In this document: piece by piece, positions 1 to 6,730 of the stretch | Numbering within the stretch: position 1 is the stretch's first letter | Layout: every line of letters begins with the position of its first letter | The notes under the pieces: model-generated | What the model was told of the DNA's origin: nothing | Databases searched by the model: none | The model's input: only the letters and a program-made list of their open reading frames with translations | Position numbers and translations under genes: made by a program | Assembly: GCA_902767775.1 (NCBI GenBank) | Contig: CACXIP010000001.1 | Coordinates: forward strand, 1-64,000 | DNA from: an uncultured Prevotellaceae bacterium | GTDB lineage: Bacteria; Bacteroidota; Bacteroidia; Bacteroidales; Bacteroidaceae | DNA: 64,000 nt | Reading direction: 5' to 3'

Positions 1-12
1 AACGACGAAAAG

Positions 13-78
13 AAATGCGAACCTTTTGCAACCGAAATGCCTTTTACTATCGGTATCGTCACAAAAAGGTTCGCATTT
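13..78. repeat. 15-bp perfect inverted repeat
   Basis: Positions 13-27 and 64-78 are exact reverse complements (core GCGAACC / GGTTCGC) with a 36-base spacer. A third, partial copy of the arm lies at 86-97. It sits upstream of a promoter-like site, so it could be an RNA hairpin of an upstream transcript, a protein-binding site, or the trace of a mobile element end. Nothing else distinguishes these options. Confidence 0.7.
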
Positions 79-109
79 TTGGAAAGTTCGCATTTTATGC
101 TTATCTTTG
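78..109 (+). promoter_or_regulatory. Bacteroidota-type promoter
   Basis: TTTG at 78-81, 20 bases, then TATCTTTG at 102-109 fits the -33/-7 consensus of Bacteroidota. It would drive the small lipoprotein at 251 through a leader of about 135 bases. Confidence 0.55.
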
Positions 110-181
110 CCATGCCATGGATGATTTTACTTGTCTGGAATTGCAGCACTAAGGTAAGTGAAAATTCTGACATGGCAAAAT

Positions 182-206
182 CCTGAGCAACTTTTTGTTG
201 CTCAGG
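182..206 (+). other. Hairpin in the leader of the lipoprotein gene
   Basis: A perfect 10-bp stem (CCTGAGCAAC / GTTGCTCAGG) closes a TTTTT loop. No U-tract follows, so it is not a typical intrinsic terminator. Flanking pieces GCAGCACT (144-151) and AGTGCTGC (231-238) can pair around it, which suggests a structured 5' leader. Confidence 0.6.
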
Positions 207-250
207 AACTTATAAAAAATGTTTAACTAAAGTGCTGCGGAATTTAGGTT

Positions 251-688
251 ATGAATAAAATTATAGTTCTTTGCTCATTTTTACTGATTTGTATAATATT
301 TATTGCATGTCAGGAGCCTGCAGTTTGTACGTTTCGGCTTGAGTTCGTAAATAATTCTCAGGATACGGTTGGCTATTCTGTTTATGCACATAAAAAATAC
401 ACAAATAACGATGACGTGTGTTATATTATTAGTGGCAATTCTATTGCCCCTATGTGTTCTTCCATAGGATTCGCTCAACATTACGGATCTGATGACTCGT
501 GGAGCAGCTTCTTTAAAGAGAAAGGAATTGACACTTTATACATTTATATCGCGAAAGAAGTGATGGAGGCAAAAGGTCAGAAATGCAAATTGCCTGAAAT
601 AGACTCCAATATACTTAAAACTTACAAATATTATGCGGGAAATACAGATTTGACACATATGGTATCACCAACTATCACATATCCATAA
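251..688 (+). CDS. Small lipoprotein of unknown function
   Basis: A 145-residue protein with a hydrophobic signal sequence and a lipobox ending FIAC, so Cys20 is the expected lipidated residue. The mature part is polar and contains five further cysteines, and I recognise no domain in it. It probably sits in the outer or inner membrane facing the periplasm or surface. It stands alone: a structured leader and a promoter lie upstream, and a decayed gene end lies downstream. The start at 251 puts the hydrophobic core immediately after a lysine, as expected. Function cannot be assigned from sequence. Confidence 0.75.
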   Translation: MNKIIVLCSFLLICIIFIACQEPAVCTFRLEFVNNSQDTVGYSVYAHKKYTNNDDVCYIISGNSIAPMCSSIGFAQHYGSDDSWSSFFKEKGIDTLYIYIAKEVMEAKGQKCKLPEIDSNILKTYKYYAGNTDLTHMVSPTITYP

Positions 689-721
689 ACGCTATCGCTT
701 TGTTTAGGGTACATCTATTAA

Positions 722-901
722 TTCATAAATTCGAGTGGAAGCTGTTCCGTTGGAATTGATTTTCTGAAATCGCAGGGACAGGTTTTTGATTCCTATGCCC
801 ACAAGGGAGCACGGGCATCCCCCCACAATGGATACCGGCGGTTGAAAGGAACACCTCAAAATGGTGGCTATAACCAGAACGGCAGGAAATATGTGAAGTA
901 G
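722..901 (+). pseudogene. Decayed 3' end of a tail-bearing secreted protein
   Basis: The frame stays open from 722 to the TAG at 899-901 and ends in NQNGRKYVK, matching the tails of the two secreted proteins at 1004 and 3214 (IKNGRKYVR, IQNGRKYVR). The stretch GTPQNGGYNQNGRK also resembles DTPPFGGIYIQNGRK of the 3214 gene. No start codon or signal peptide is present and the residues upstream match nothing nearby. I read it as the leftover C-terminus of a lost paralogue; the spacer repeat that follows it also follows the two intact copies. Confidence 0.6.
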
Positions 902-940
902 TTCATAATTCATAGTTCATAATTCATAGTTCATAGTTGA
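902..940. repeat. TTCATA-type spacer repeat, copy 1
   Basis: Imperfect tandem units of TTCATAGTT or TTCATAATT directly follow the stop codon of the decayed gene. The same motif directly follows the stop codons at 2941 and 4158. A CCCCGTCCCCGTGAT stretch follows near 950-965, related to the GTCCCGGTGATT units further on. Confidence 0.8.
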
Positions 941-1003
941 TATATCAAATTCCCCGTCCCCGTGATATTCCGTGATATTACAAACGAACTAACTATCAAC
1001 AAA

Positions 1004-2941
1004 ATGAAAATGACAAAGAAATTATTGTTATTTGTTTTATGCTGTTTTCCGATTCTGCTATACGCCCAAGATGAGCGAAGGCCATTCATCGAAGAAGGAA
1101 AGGTGTGGCTGGTAAGGGTAGATGGCCAGCATAATTCGGATTTGATTCGGAGTTATTGCTTGGATGGTGACACGGTCATTGACGGTCATCCATGCATGAG
1201 ACTGATGATGCATGATATTCTTCCTCAGGGGAATTCCGCATACAGAGGTGCCTTGAGAGAGGAGAATGGCAGGGTGTGGAGGTATGCCCCTGAGGAGACT
1301 GCCCCTGTGCTGCTGTATGATTTCACCGCTGAGGCAGGCGATGAGGTGGTGATGAGGGAAGGCGAGTTGACTGAGGACGGCACATATTGGGGCAGGACGG
1401 TCTATACCATCGACCATGTGGACTATGTGACAGTAGGTGACCGGCAATACAAGAGACAGTTTGTCAACGATGAGAACGGTCAATTTGCGGATGTATGGGT
1501 GGAAGGTGTCGGCGGACTGGGCGTTTACTTCCATGGATGGACGAATTACAACTATGTTCTCTCATGCCTTGTGGACGGCAACGTGGTGTTCTCCAAGGAT
1601 GATTTCACACGTACAGGGAAGGAGGCTGCGCCCTATCATCGGATGCTGGCTGTGGGCAAGAAGTGGAACCAGAGCTACACAGACAGGATTAATCCCGGCA
1701 ACAACTATCTTTTCGACTATGAGATCAAGGGTGACACCGTCATCGGAGGAGTGAGACACTTCAAGGTTTTCAGCCATAACCTGGACAATAAGGGAGAAGA
1801 CAAACAATTGGGGCTGCTCCTGGAAATAGGAAGAAAAATCCACTGCATCATAACAGACAAAAAGGGACCTATCCTTCTGCCCAACACTTTGCTTTATGAT
1901 TTTGACCTCGAAAAGGATGGACGAATGGGGTTCTATTATTATCCCAGCTACATTTGTGTGCTGGATTGCGACAATATCGAATATAATGGGCACTCGTTAC
2001 GAAGACTTGGGATGAGTTACGAAAGCAATGCCTCAACGGCTGCATGGAATCCCATCAATCATCCCCTGGCCTGGTGGGTGGAAGGCTTCGGCAGCAGCAG
2101 TGATTTTCTCAGGCCATACCAATGGGAACCTGGGCATTACTATAGGTTGGAGAGCTGCACCCTCAACGGTGACACTCTTTTCACCTATGCCGATTTCGAC
2201 ATCCCTGAGATGGCTGCGCCCGACATGCAGGAGGCTCCCTACCATCCCATGCTTGCCGAAGGCAAGTCGTGGCTCTACCACTACACACTCGGGCATAGTG
2301 ACCCTGAGACGGGGGAAATGAGCCGCACGGAATATGACGTGACCTATACACTGAGGGGCGACACCGTCATCGACGGCAGGGAATACAGGAAGATGTACGA
2401 GGAGTACGAGGGCAAGTGCCTTTACCACAGCGCATGGCGCGAGGATGGTCGGAAAATCTACGTGGCTTATCCCGACAGCCGGGACAGCCTGTGCTATGAC
2501 TACGGACTTCCCTATCTCGGACAGGCTCCCTATACCTATCAGAATGGCCTTTATTATCCTGCTTATCTTGCCGCCAAGGACGTGATACACGTAGGAGGAC
2601 AGTACCATACCCGCAGTTGGTTCATCAACGACAGGTATGATGAGGTCAGTTGTTGGGTAGATGGTGTGGGCTGCGAGAACGGGCTGATCTATCCCAATCA
2701 TGAGTCCACCTATTACCTGCCCTACTGGCACTTCGTCTCATGCACCATGCCGGACGGAACGGTCATCACTGCCAAGGACCTTCAGGGCAAGGCGGTGGAA
2801 TACGATGGCGGCATTGTGGAACTCGATGCCACAACCCTTCATCTGGATAACAACCGCATCTACGACCTCAGCGGACGTGTGATAGAGCATCCAATACCAA
2901 GGCATATCTATATTAAAAACGGCAGGAAATACGTGAGGTAG
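1004..2941 (+). CDS. Secreted protein with three repeat domains and a C-terminal tail
   Basis: A 645-residue exported protein. Residues 1-22 form a signal peptide ending LLYAQ. Three units of about 185-200 residues begin near residues 25, 209 and 410, each opening with a (Y/F)xxML.EGKxW-like motif and containing GDTVI(D/G)G and W(V/W)(D/E)G(V/F)G. The last 25 residues (YDLSGRV...YIKNGRKYVR) form the short tail shared by other proteins here. An in-frame GTG at 962 would add 14 residues ahead of the signal peptide, so ATG 1004 (or 1010) is preferred. The function of the repeat domain is unknown to me; cell-surface location is inferred from the tail. The protein at 3214 carries what looks like one copy of the unit. 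Confidence 0.85.
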   Translation: MKMTKKLLLFVLCCFPILLYAQDERRPFIEEGKVWLVRVDGQHNSDLIRSYCLDGDTVIDGHPCMRLMMHDILPQGNSAYRGALREENGRVWRYAPEETAPVLLYDFTAEAGDEVVMREGELTEDGTYWGRTVYTIDHVDYVTVGDRQYKRQFVNDENGQFADVWVEGVGGLGVYFHGWTNYNYVLSCLVDGNVVFSKDDFTRTGKEAAPYHRMLAVGKKWNQSYTDRINPGNNYLFDYEIKGDTVIGGVRHFKVFSHNLDNKGEDKQLGLLLEIGRKIHCIITDKKGPILLPNTLLYDFDLEKDGRMGFYYYPSYICVLDCDNIEYNGHSLRRLGMSYESNASTAAWNPINHPLAWWVEGFGSSSDFLRPYQWEPGHYYRLESCTLNGDTLFTYADFDIPEMAAPDMQEAPYHPMLAEGKSWLYHYTLGHSDPETGEMSRTEYDVTYTLRGDTVIDGREYRKMYEEYEGKCLYHSAWREDGRKIYVAYPDSRDSLCYDYGLPYLGQAPYTYQNGLYYPAYLAAKDVIHVGGQYHTRSWFINDRYDEVSCWVDGVGCENGLIYPNHESTYYLPYWHFVSCTMPDGTVITAKDLQGKAVEYDGGIVELDATTLHLDNNRIYDLSGRVIEHPIPRHIYIKNGRKYVR

Positions 2942-3002
2942 TTCATAGTGCATAGTTCATAATTCATAGTGCATAATTGATGATGGAATCGAAAAATTCA
3001 AT
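2942..3002. repeat. TTCATA-type spacer repeat, copy 2
   Basis: Tandem TTCATAGTG/TTCATAATT units followed by a conserved block (GATGATGGAATCGAAAAATTC) that recurs almost base for base at 4159-4212. Confidence 0.85.
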
Positions 3003-3088
3003 CAAAAACTCCGTCCCGGTGATTCAAAAACTCCGTCCCGGTGATTCATACTCCGTCCCGGTGATTCAAAAACTCCGTCCCGGTGATT
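3003..3088. repeat. 22-bp tandem repeat array, four units
   Basis: Units at 3003-3024, 3025-3046, 3047-3066 (20 bp, two bases shorter) and 3067-3088, each carrying CTCCGTCCCGGTGATT. Two units of the same array occur at 4213-4256. There are no spacers of unique sequence between units, so this is a simple tandem repeat and not CRISPR. Confidence 0.95.
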
Positions 3089-3213
3089 CATTATTTAATA
3101 TGGAAAGTAAAATGTTGTAAAAAAAGGAGAAGGAGAAGTCAGTATCAACTTCTTTTTTGAATGTGAGAAAGGAGCATTTTTTGAAATCAGGTAAGAACTA
3201 AAATAACAATAGC

Positions 3214-4158
3214 ATGAAAATTTGTAAGCTAATCATTTGTGTTCTCACATTGTTTTCACTCGCGATGGAAACAAACGGGCAGGAAGCCTACCACAGTGTG
3301 TTTGACGACAATCTGAGATTGAAGTATTCTGGAATATCCATACAACCTACGATTGACTGGATAAATAAGAATGATATGACAGAGGATGATATTTGCACTC
3401 AATTTGTTGAAAGGCTTTACTTGTTGGGAACAAAGGAGAAAAATGGGAAAATCTACCATAACCTCTTCGTATACAGGGATAGGGTTGATTGCGGAGTTAT
3501 CCTTCCTGAGGAACTGTGGTATATGATAAATTATCCCCGTGGGCTTACAGACCTCCATTTAGGCATCAGGGAGGATGACGGACGGATATACATGGACAAG
3601 GAAGAGTATTTGACCTTGATATCCGAGGGGTCTTTTTGGCACAACATCGCTGACGACACCTATATACCCTATCCTGAAACAGAAGACGGGGAACTTGTGC
3701 TATATGACTTCACCAAGCAGAAGGGTGACATGTATTGCTCGGTTGAAGGACATGACCCTGTATATGTGGCGGAGACAGAAACTGTGGTGACCAAAGACAA
3801 CATGATGAGGAAAAAACAGACCTTGAGCAACGGATATGTTCTCATTGAGGGCCTCGGGTGCATCAACTCCACAGGAATGTTTCTATACTATCTGAATCCA
3901 CGCACCATCCTGTCCAATGACAACGTGCCGTATTTTGACTACACGTTGATGACCGGCGCTACCATCAACAATGATGAGACGCTTATATTCGGACAACCTT
4001 TCTGGGACATGGTCAGAGCGGTCGTTGCTGATGGGATAAAGGAAATCAGGGTTGAAGATAAAGATGACAAGCAAATATACCTGCCCGATGGCCGTATGAC
4101 CGACACACCTCCTTTTGGTGGCATCTATATCCAAAACGGCAGGAAATACGTGAGGTAG
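3214..4158 (+). CDS. Secreted protein, single-unit paralogue of the 1004 protein
   Basis: A 314-residue protein with a signal peptide (residues 1-23, ending TNGQ). The central part shares landmarks with one repeat unit of the upstream protein: IREDDGRIY, LVLYDFTKQKGD and a VLIEGLGC...G stretch compare with WREDGRKIY, LLYDFTAEAGD and WVEGVGGLG. The C-terminus (LPDGR...GGIYIQNGRKYVR) is the same short tail. A role is not known; likely exported and surface-attached like its neighbour. It follows the four-unit repeat array and is followed by a second copy of the spacer. Confidence 0.82.
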   Translation: MKICKLIICVLTLFSLAMETNGQEAYHSVFDDNLRLKYSGISIQPTIDWINKNDMTEDDICTQFVERLYLLGTKEKNGKIYHNLFVYRDRVDCGVILPEELWYMINYPRGLTDLHLGIREDDGRIYMDKEEYLTLISEGSFWHNIADDTYIPYPETEDGELVLYDFTKQKGDMYCSVEGHDPVYVAETETVVTKDNMMRKKQTLSNGYVLIEGLGCINSTGMFLYYLNPRTILSNDNVPYFDYTLMTGATINNDETLIFGQPFWDMVRAVVADGIKEIRVEDKDDKQIYLPDGRMTDTPPFGGIYIQNGRKYVR

Positions 4159-4260
4159 TTCATAGTTCATAATTCATAGTGCATAATTGATGATGGAATC
4201 GAAAAATTCAATCAAAAACTCCGTCCCGGTGATTCAAAAACTCCGTCCCGGTGATTCATA
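4134..4260. repeat. Duplicated module spanning gene end, spacer and two 22-bp units
   Basis: From AAAACGGCAGGAAATACGTG (the last codons of the 3214 gene) to GTGATTCATA the sequence repeats 2920-3050 almost exactly, the main difference being a 7-base indel in the TTCATA stretch. Two 22-bp units lie at 4213-4234 and 4235-4256. The duplication ends 13 bases before the start codon of the next gene. Confidence 0.9.
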
Positions 4261-4272
4261 ATCGCCTTAGCT

Positions 4273-5904
4273 ATGATGTCTTTGGCATTCATGGCAAATG
4301 CACAGTCGTGCCCAGATGATAACCACCCCCACATGATAGACCTCGGACTTCCCTCTGGCACGAAATGGGCGTGCTGCAACTTGGGAGCCGACAAACCTGA
4401 AGCCTACGGTAGCTATTACGCCTGGGGGGAAACGGATGAAGGGAAGAATAATTATGCTTGGAGCACCTACATCCATTGCGACGGCGATTGGGAAACCTGC
4501 CACGACCTCGGCAGCGACATCGCCGGAACACAGTACGATGTGGCCCATGTGAAATGGGGAGACAACTGGGTGATGCCTTCTGTCGACCAATTCTTGGAAC
4601 TGCTCAACAACTGCTCCATTGCCAGTACTACAATGAATGGTGTCAGCGGTGGAAATGTCACCGGTCCTAATGGCAGCACGATATTTTTGCCTTTGGCGGG
4701 CTACCGTCAGAATGACACCTTCTACAACGGAAACTTCTGTCAATACTGGTCGTCCTCACTATGTCCGTTTGGTTCGCGTTACGCCTACGTCCTGTTCTCT
4801 TCGGGCAAGGCATACTATGCAGGCCAAGACGACCGCTGCATCGGCCACACGGTTCGACCCGTTGTCAGCGGAATTAATTTCATCCCGTTACAAATTTCCT
4901 CTTCCACACTGAAGTTAACATTAGGTGAACAAGGTGTAGTTGAAATCATTTCAGGCAACGGCAGCTACAGTGCTGAGAGCAGTGATGCTGAGGTGGCGAC
5001 CGCTGTTGTTGATGGCACTTCAGTGAAGGTGACCGCTCTCGGTGAAGGTACCGCCATCATCATAGTGACCGATACAAAGAGTAGCGCGACGGCCAGCATC
5101 GAGGTAACGGTGTCCATACCTTTTGTTTCTACCTGCCCAGACGACAACCATCCGCACATGATAGACCTCGGACTTCCCTCAGGTACGAAATGGGCGTGTT
5201 GCAACGTGGGAGCCGACAAGCCTGAAGCATACGGCGGCTATTACGCCTGGGGTGAAACGGAAGAGAAGGATGTCTATAACGATGTGACTTATCTGTATTC
5301 CACAGGAGAAGATATAAACGGAGATGGACATTATGATGATAATCATGATGATACACCTCCTGATATTTTTGGATATTGGCAAGATCTCGGCGATGACATC
5401 GCTGGTACGCAATACGACGTCGCACATGTAAAGTGGGGTGGCAATTGGCAGATGCCCACGTCAGAACAAATCGATGAATTGGTCGGCAATTGCACCTATA
5501 GCCGGTATTCAATGAACGGTGTTGAAGGTGGAAAGTTTACTGGCCCTAATGGTGTTTCTATTTTGTTGCCTGCAGCGGGCAGCCGATTGGATGACAAACT
5601 CCATGGTGCCGGCTACAATGGAGCCTATTGGTTGTCCATACAGAATCCGTCGAACTTGTACTACGCTTACTACTTGTCCTTATATAACCACGCAAGCTTG
5701 TCCAACAACAGCCGAGGCACCGGTAACACGGTTCGCCCAGTCGTCAGCGGGACCAGCAATATTATTCTGAAATCATCTGCCAATGACACCTGTCAAACCA
5801 TCTACGACATCTACGGCATCAAGGTGGCTGACAACCTGGATGGCACCAAAAACCTCCACCCAGGCATCTACATCGTCAATGGAAAGAAATTTGTCGTTAA
5901 GTAA
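4273..5904 (+). CDS. Secreted protein with two FISUMP-type domains around a Big_2 domain
   Basis: A 543-residue protein. Two copies of a FISUMP-like domain (CPDDNHPHMIDLGLPSGTKW, YYAWGET, FTGPNG, GNTVRPVVSG landmarks) occupy roughly residues 13-196 and 285-490, and are similar even at DNA level. Between them, near 200-283, is a bacterial Ig-like Big_2 fold (YSAESSDAEVATAVVDG, GTAIIIVTD). The last 25 residues (GIYIVNGKKFVVK) are the short tail. The signal peptide is damaged: MMSLAFMANAQS keeps only the core and cleavage site, and in-frame codons upstream (4255-4272, FIIALA) look like its missing beginning cut off by the repeat array. Export may fail, or an alternative start such as ATA/ATC may be used. 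Ligand unknown. Confidence 0.82.
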   Translation: MMSLAFMANAQSCPDDNHPHMIDLGLPSGTKWACCNLGADKPEAYGSYYAWGETDEGKNNYAWSTYIHCDGDWETCHDLGSDIAGTQYDVAHVKWGDNWVMPSVDQFLELLNNCSIASTTMNGVSGGNVTGPNGSTIFLPLAGYRQNDTFYNGNFCQYWSSSLCPFGSRYAYVLFSSGKAYYAGQDDRCIGHTVRPVVSGINFIPLQISSSTLKLTLGEQGVVEIISGNGSYSAESSDAEVATAVVDGTSVKVTALGEGTAIIIVTDTKSSATASIEVTVSIPFVSTCPDDNHPHMIDLGLPSGTKWACCNVGADKPEAYGGYYAWGETEEKDVYNDVTYLYSTGEDINGDGHYDDNHDDTPPDIFGYWQDLGDDIAGTQYDVAHVKWGGNWQMPTSEQIDELVGNCTYSRYSMNGVEGGKFTGPNGVSILLPAAGSRLDDKLHGAGYNGAYWLSIQNPSNLYYAYYLSLYNHASLSNNSRGTGNTVRPVVSGTSNIILKSSANDTCQTIYDIYGIKVADNLDGTKNLHPGIYIVNGKKFVVK

Positions 5905-6355
5905 TATGAGGAGAATTGTCACATCGGGTTCATTGGTATTGATTGTTAACTTTCACCTAACTTATCCTCCCAAAGAGGAGATGAAAGATTTCCACATGTG
6001 GCCGTCATACGAGGAGGTTATCAGGCAATCACAGACAAGGTGACAAGTATTCTCTGAAAGAGATTCTTCAACAATTAAAAACTACGGATGGCAATCAAAC
6101 AGGTAGCATTTAATTCATTTTCTCGTTTTTCTTATTGTAGATAGGAGCAAATGATGTATATTTGCAAAGATGCTGGATGCCATGTAATTTGGCACACTAT
6201 GATTCAAAGAATGAGTACTAAAATGAACACGAATATGTATCAAATTCTCCTTCCCCGTGATACACGAGGGAACTTCTCCACTCGGAGATTCTGAGCGCGG
6301 ACTCCTCGGTTGGGTGGGCGTCCTTCAAAAAGTTTTCCAAAAAAATCTTCTAAAA
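5905..6355. other. Intergenic stretch, no intact gene
   Basis: No convincing gene was found. One frame (about 6011-6112) reads GDKYSLKEILQQLKTTDGNQ before a stop and could be the end of a lost gene. Near 6237-6262 a TATCAAATTCTCCTTCCCCGTGATAC-like stretch resembles 944-965, so this spacer belongs to the same repeat family. The 3' part leads into the tRNA promoter. Confidence 0.5.
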
Positions 6356-6387
6356 TTTGTTGGAATCAAAAAAAAGCCTTACCTTTG
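6356..6387 (+). promoter_or_regulatory. Promoter of the tRNA pair
   Basis: TTTG at 6356-6359, 20 bases, TACCTTTG at 6380-6387, ending 15 bases before the first base of tRNA-Val. Spacing and sequence fit the Bacteroidota consensus. Confidence 0.8.
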
Positions 6388-6402
6388 CATCCGATTTGTA
6401 AA

Positions 6403-6477
6403 GGACGTTTAGCTCAGCTGGTTTAGAGTATCTGTCTGACAGACAGAGGGTCGACGGTTCGAATCCGCCAACGTCCA
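6403..6477 (+). tRNA. tRNA-Val (GAC)
   Basis: A full cloverleaf of 75 bases: acceptor GGACGTT/AACGTCC, D stem GCTC/GAGT, anticodon stem TCTGT/ACAGA with loop CTGACAG (anticodon GAC), and T arm with GGTTCGAATCC. The 3' CCA is not encoded. It is followed 8 bases later by tRNA-Tyr and shares its promoter. Confidence 0.93.
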
Positions 6478-6485
6478 CTCACGAT

Positions 6486-6571
6486 GGGTGTTTTCCAGAG
6501 TGGCCAAATGGGGCAGACTGTAAATCTGCTGTCTTTCGACTTCGGTGGTTCGAATCCATCAGCACCCACCA
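6486..6571 (+). tRNA. tRNA-Tyr (GTA)
   Basis: An 86-base type II tRNA with a long variable arm. Acceptor GGGTGTT pairs with AGCACCC, the anticodon stem GCAGA/TCTGC closes loop CTGTAAA (anticodon GTA), and the T arm is GGTGGTTCGAATCCATC. The 3' CCA is encoded (6569-6571). Confidence 0.93.
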
Positions 6572-6602
6572 CGCAGCAGGTTAAAACATATTTTACCCAA
6601 GC

Positions 6603-6646
6603 ACATCAGCAGTAAAGCATCATTCTTTGCTGCTGATGTGTTTTTT
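6603..6646 (+). terminator. Intrinsic terminator of the tRNA pair
   Basis: A 15-bp stem (6603-6617 with 6625-6639, one G-U pair) closes a 7-base loop and is followed by GTTTTTT. It separates the tRNAs from the lyase gene. Confidence 0.9.
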
Positions 6647-6657
6647 ATGGGGTTTTC

Positions 6658-6689
6658 TTGCAGTTTGATGTTTTATTTCATTAATTTTG
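6658..6689 (+). promoter_or_regulatory. Probable promoter of the PL11 lyase
   Basis: TAATTTTG at 6682-6689 is a good -7 element; TTG at 6658-6660 is an acceptable -33 at 21 bases. The coding start is 42 bases downstream. Confidence 0.5.
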
Positions 6690-6730
6690 CCCCATCATCC
6701 TACTTACAACAGTTTCTATTAAAAACCAAC

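Noticed and set aside
182..206. Intrinsic terminator
   Set aside because: The hairpin lacks a downstream T-run and stands between a promoter and its gene.
3003..3088. Possible CRISPR array
   Set aside because: The units are contiguous, 20-22 bases long and without unique spacers; no cas gene is near.
5936..6043. Transposase remnant after the FISUMP gene
   Set aside because: Short frames here have no recognisable transposase motif and no flanking terminal inverted repeats.
6545..6730. Upstream extension of the PL11 gene
   Set aside because: The extra codons run through tRNA-Tyr and its terminator; the signal peptide begins at 6731.
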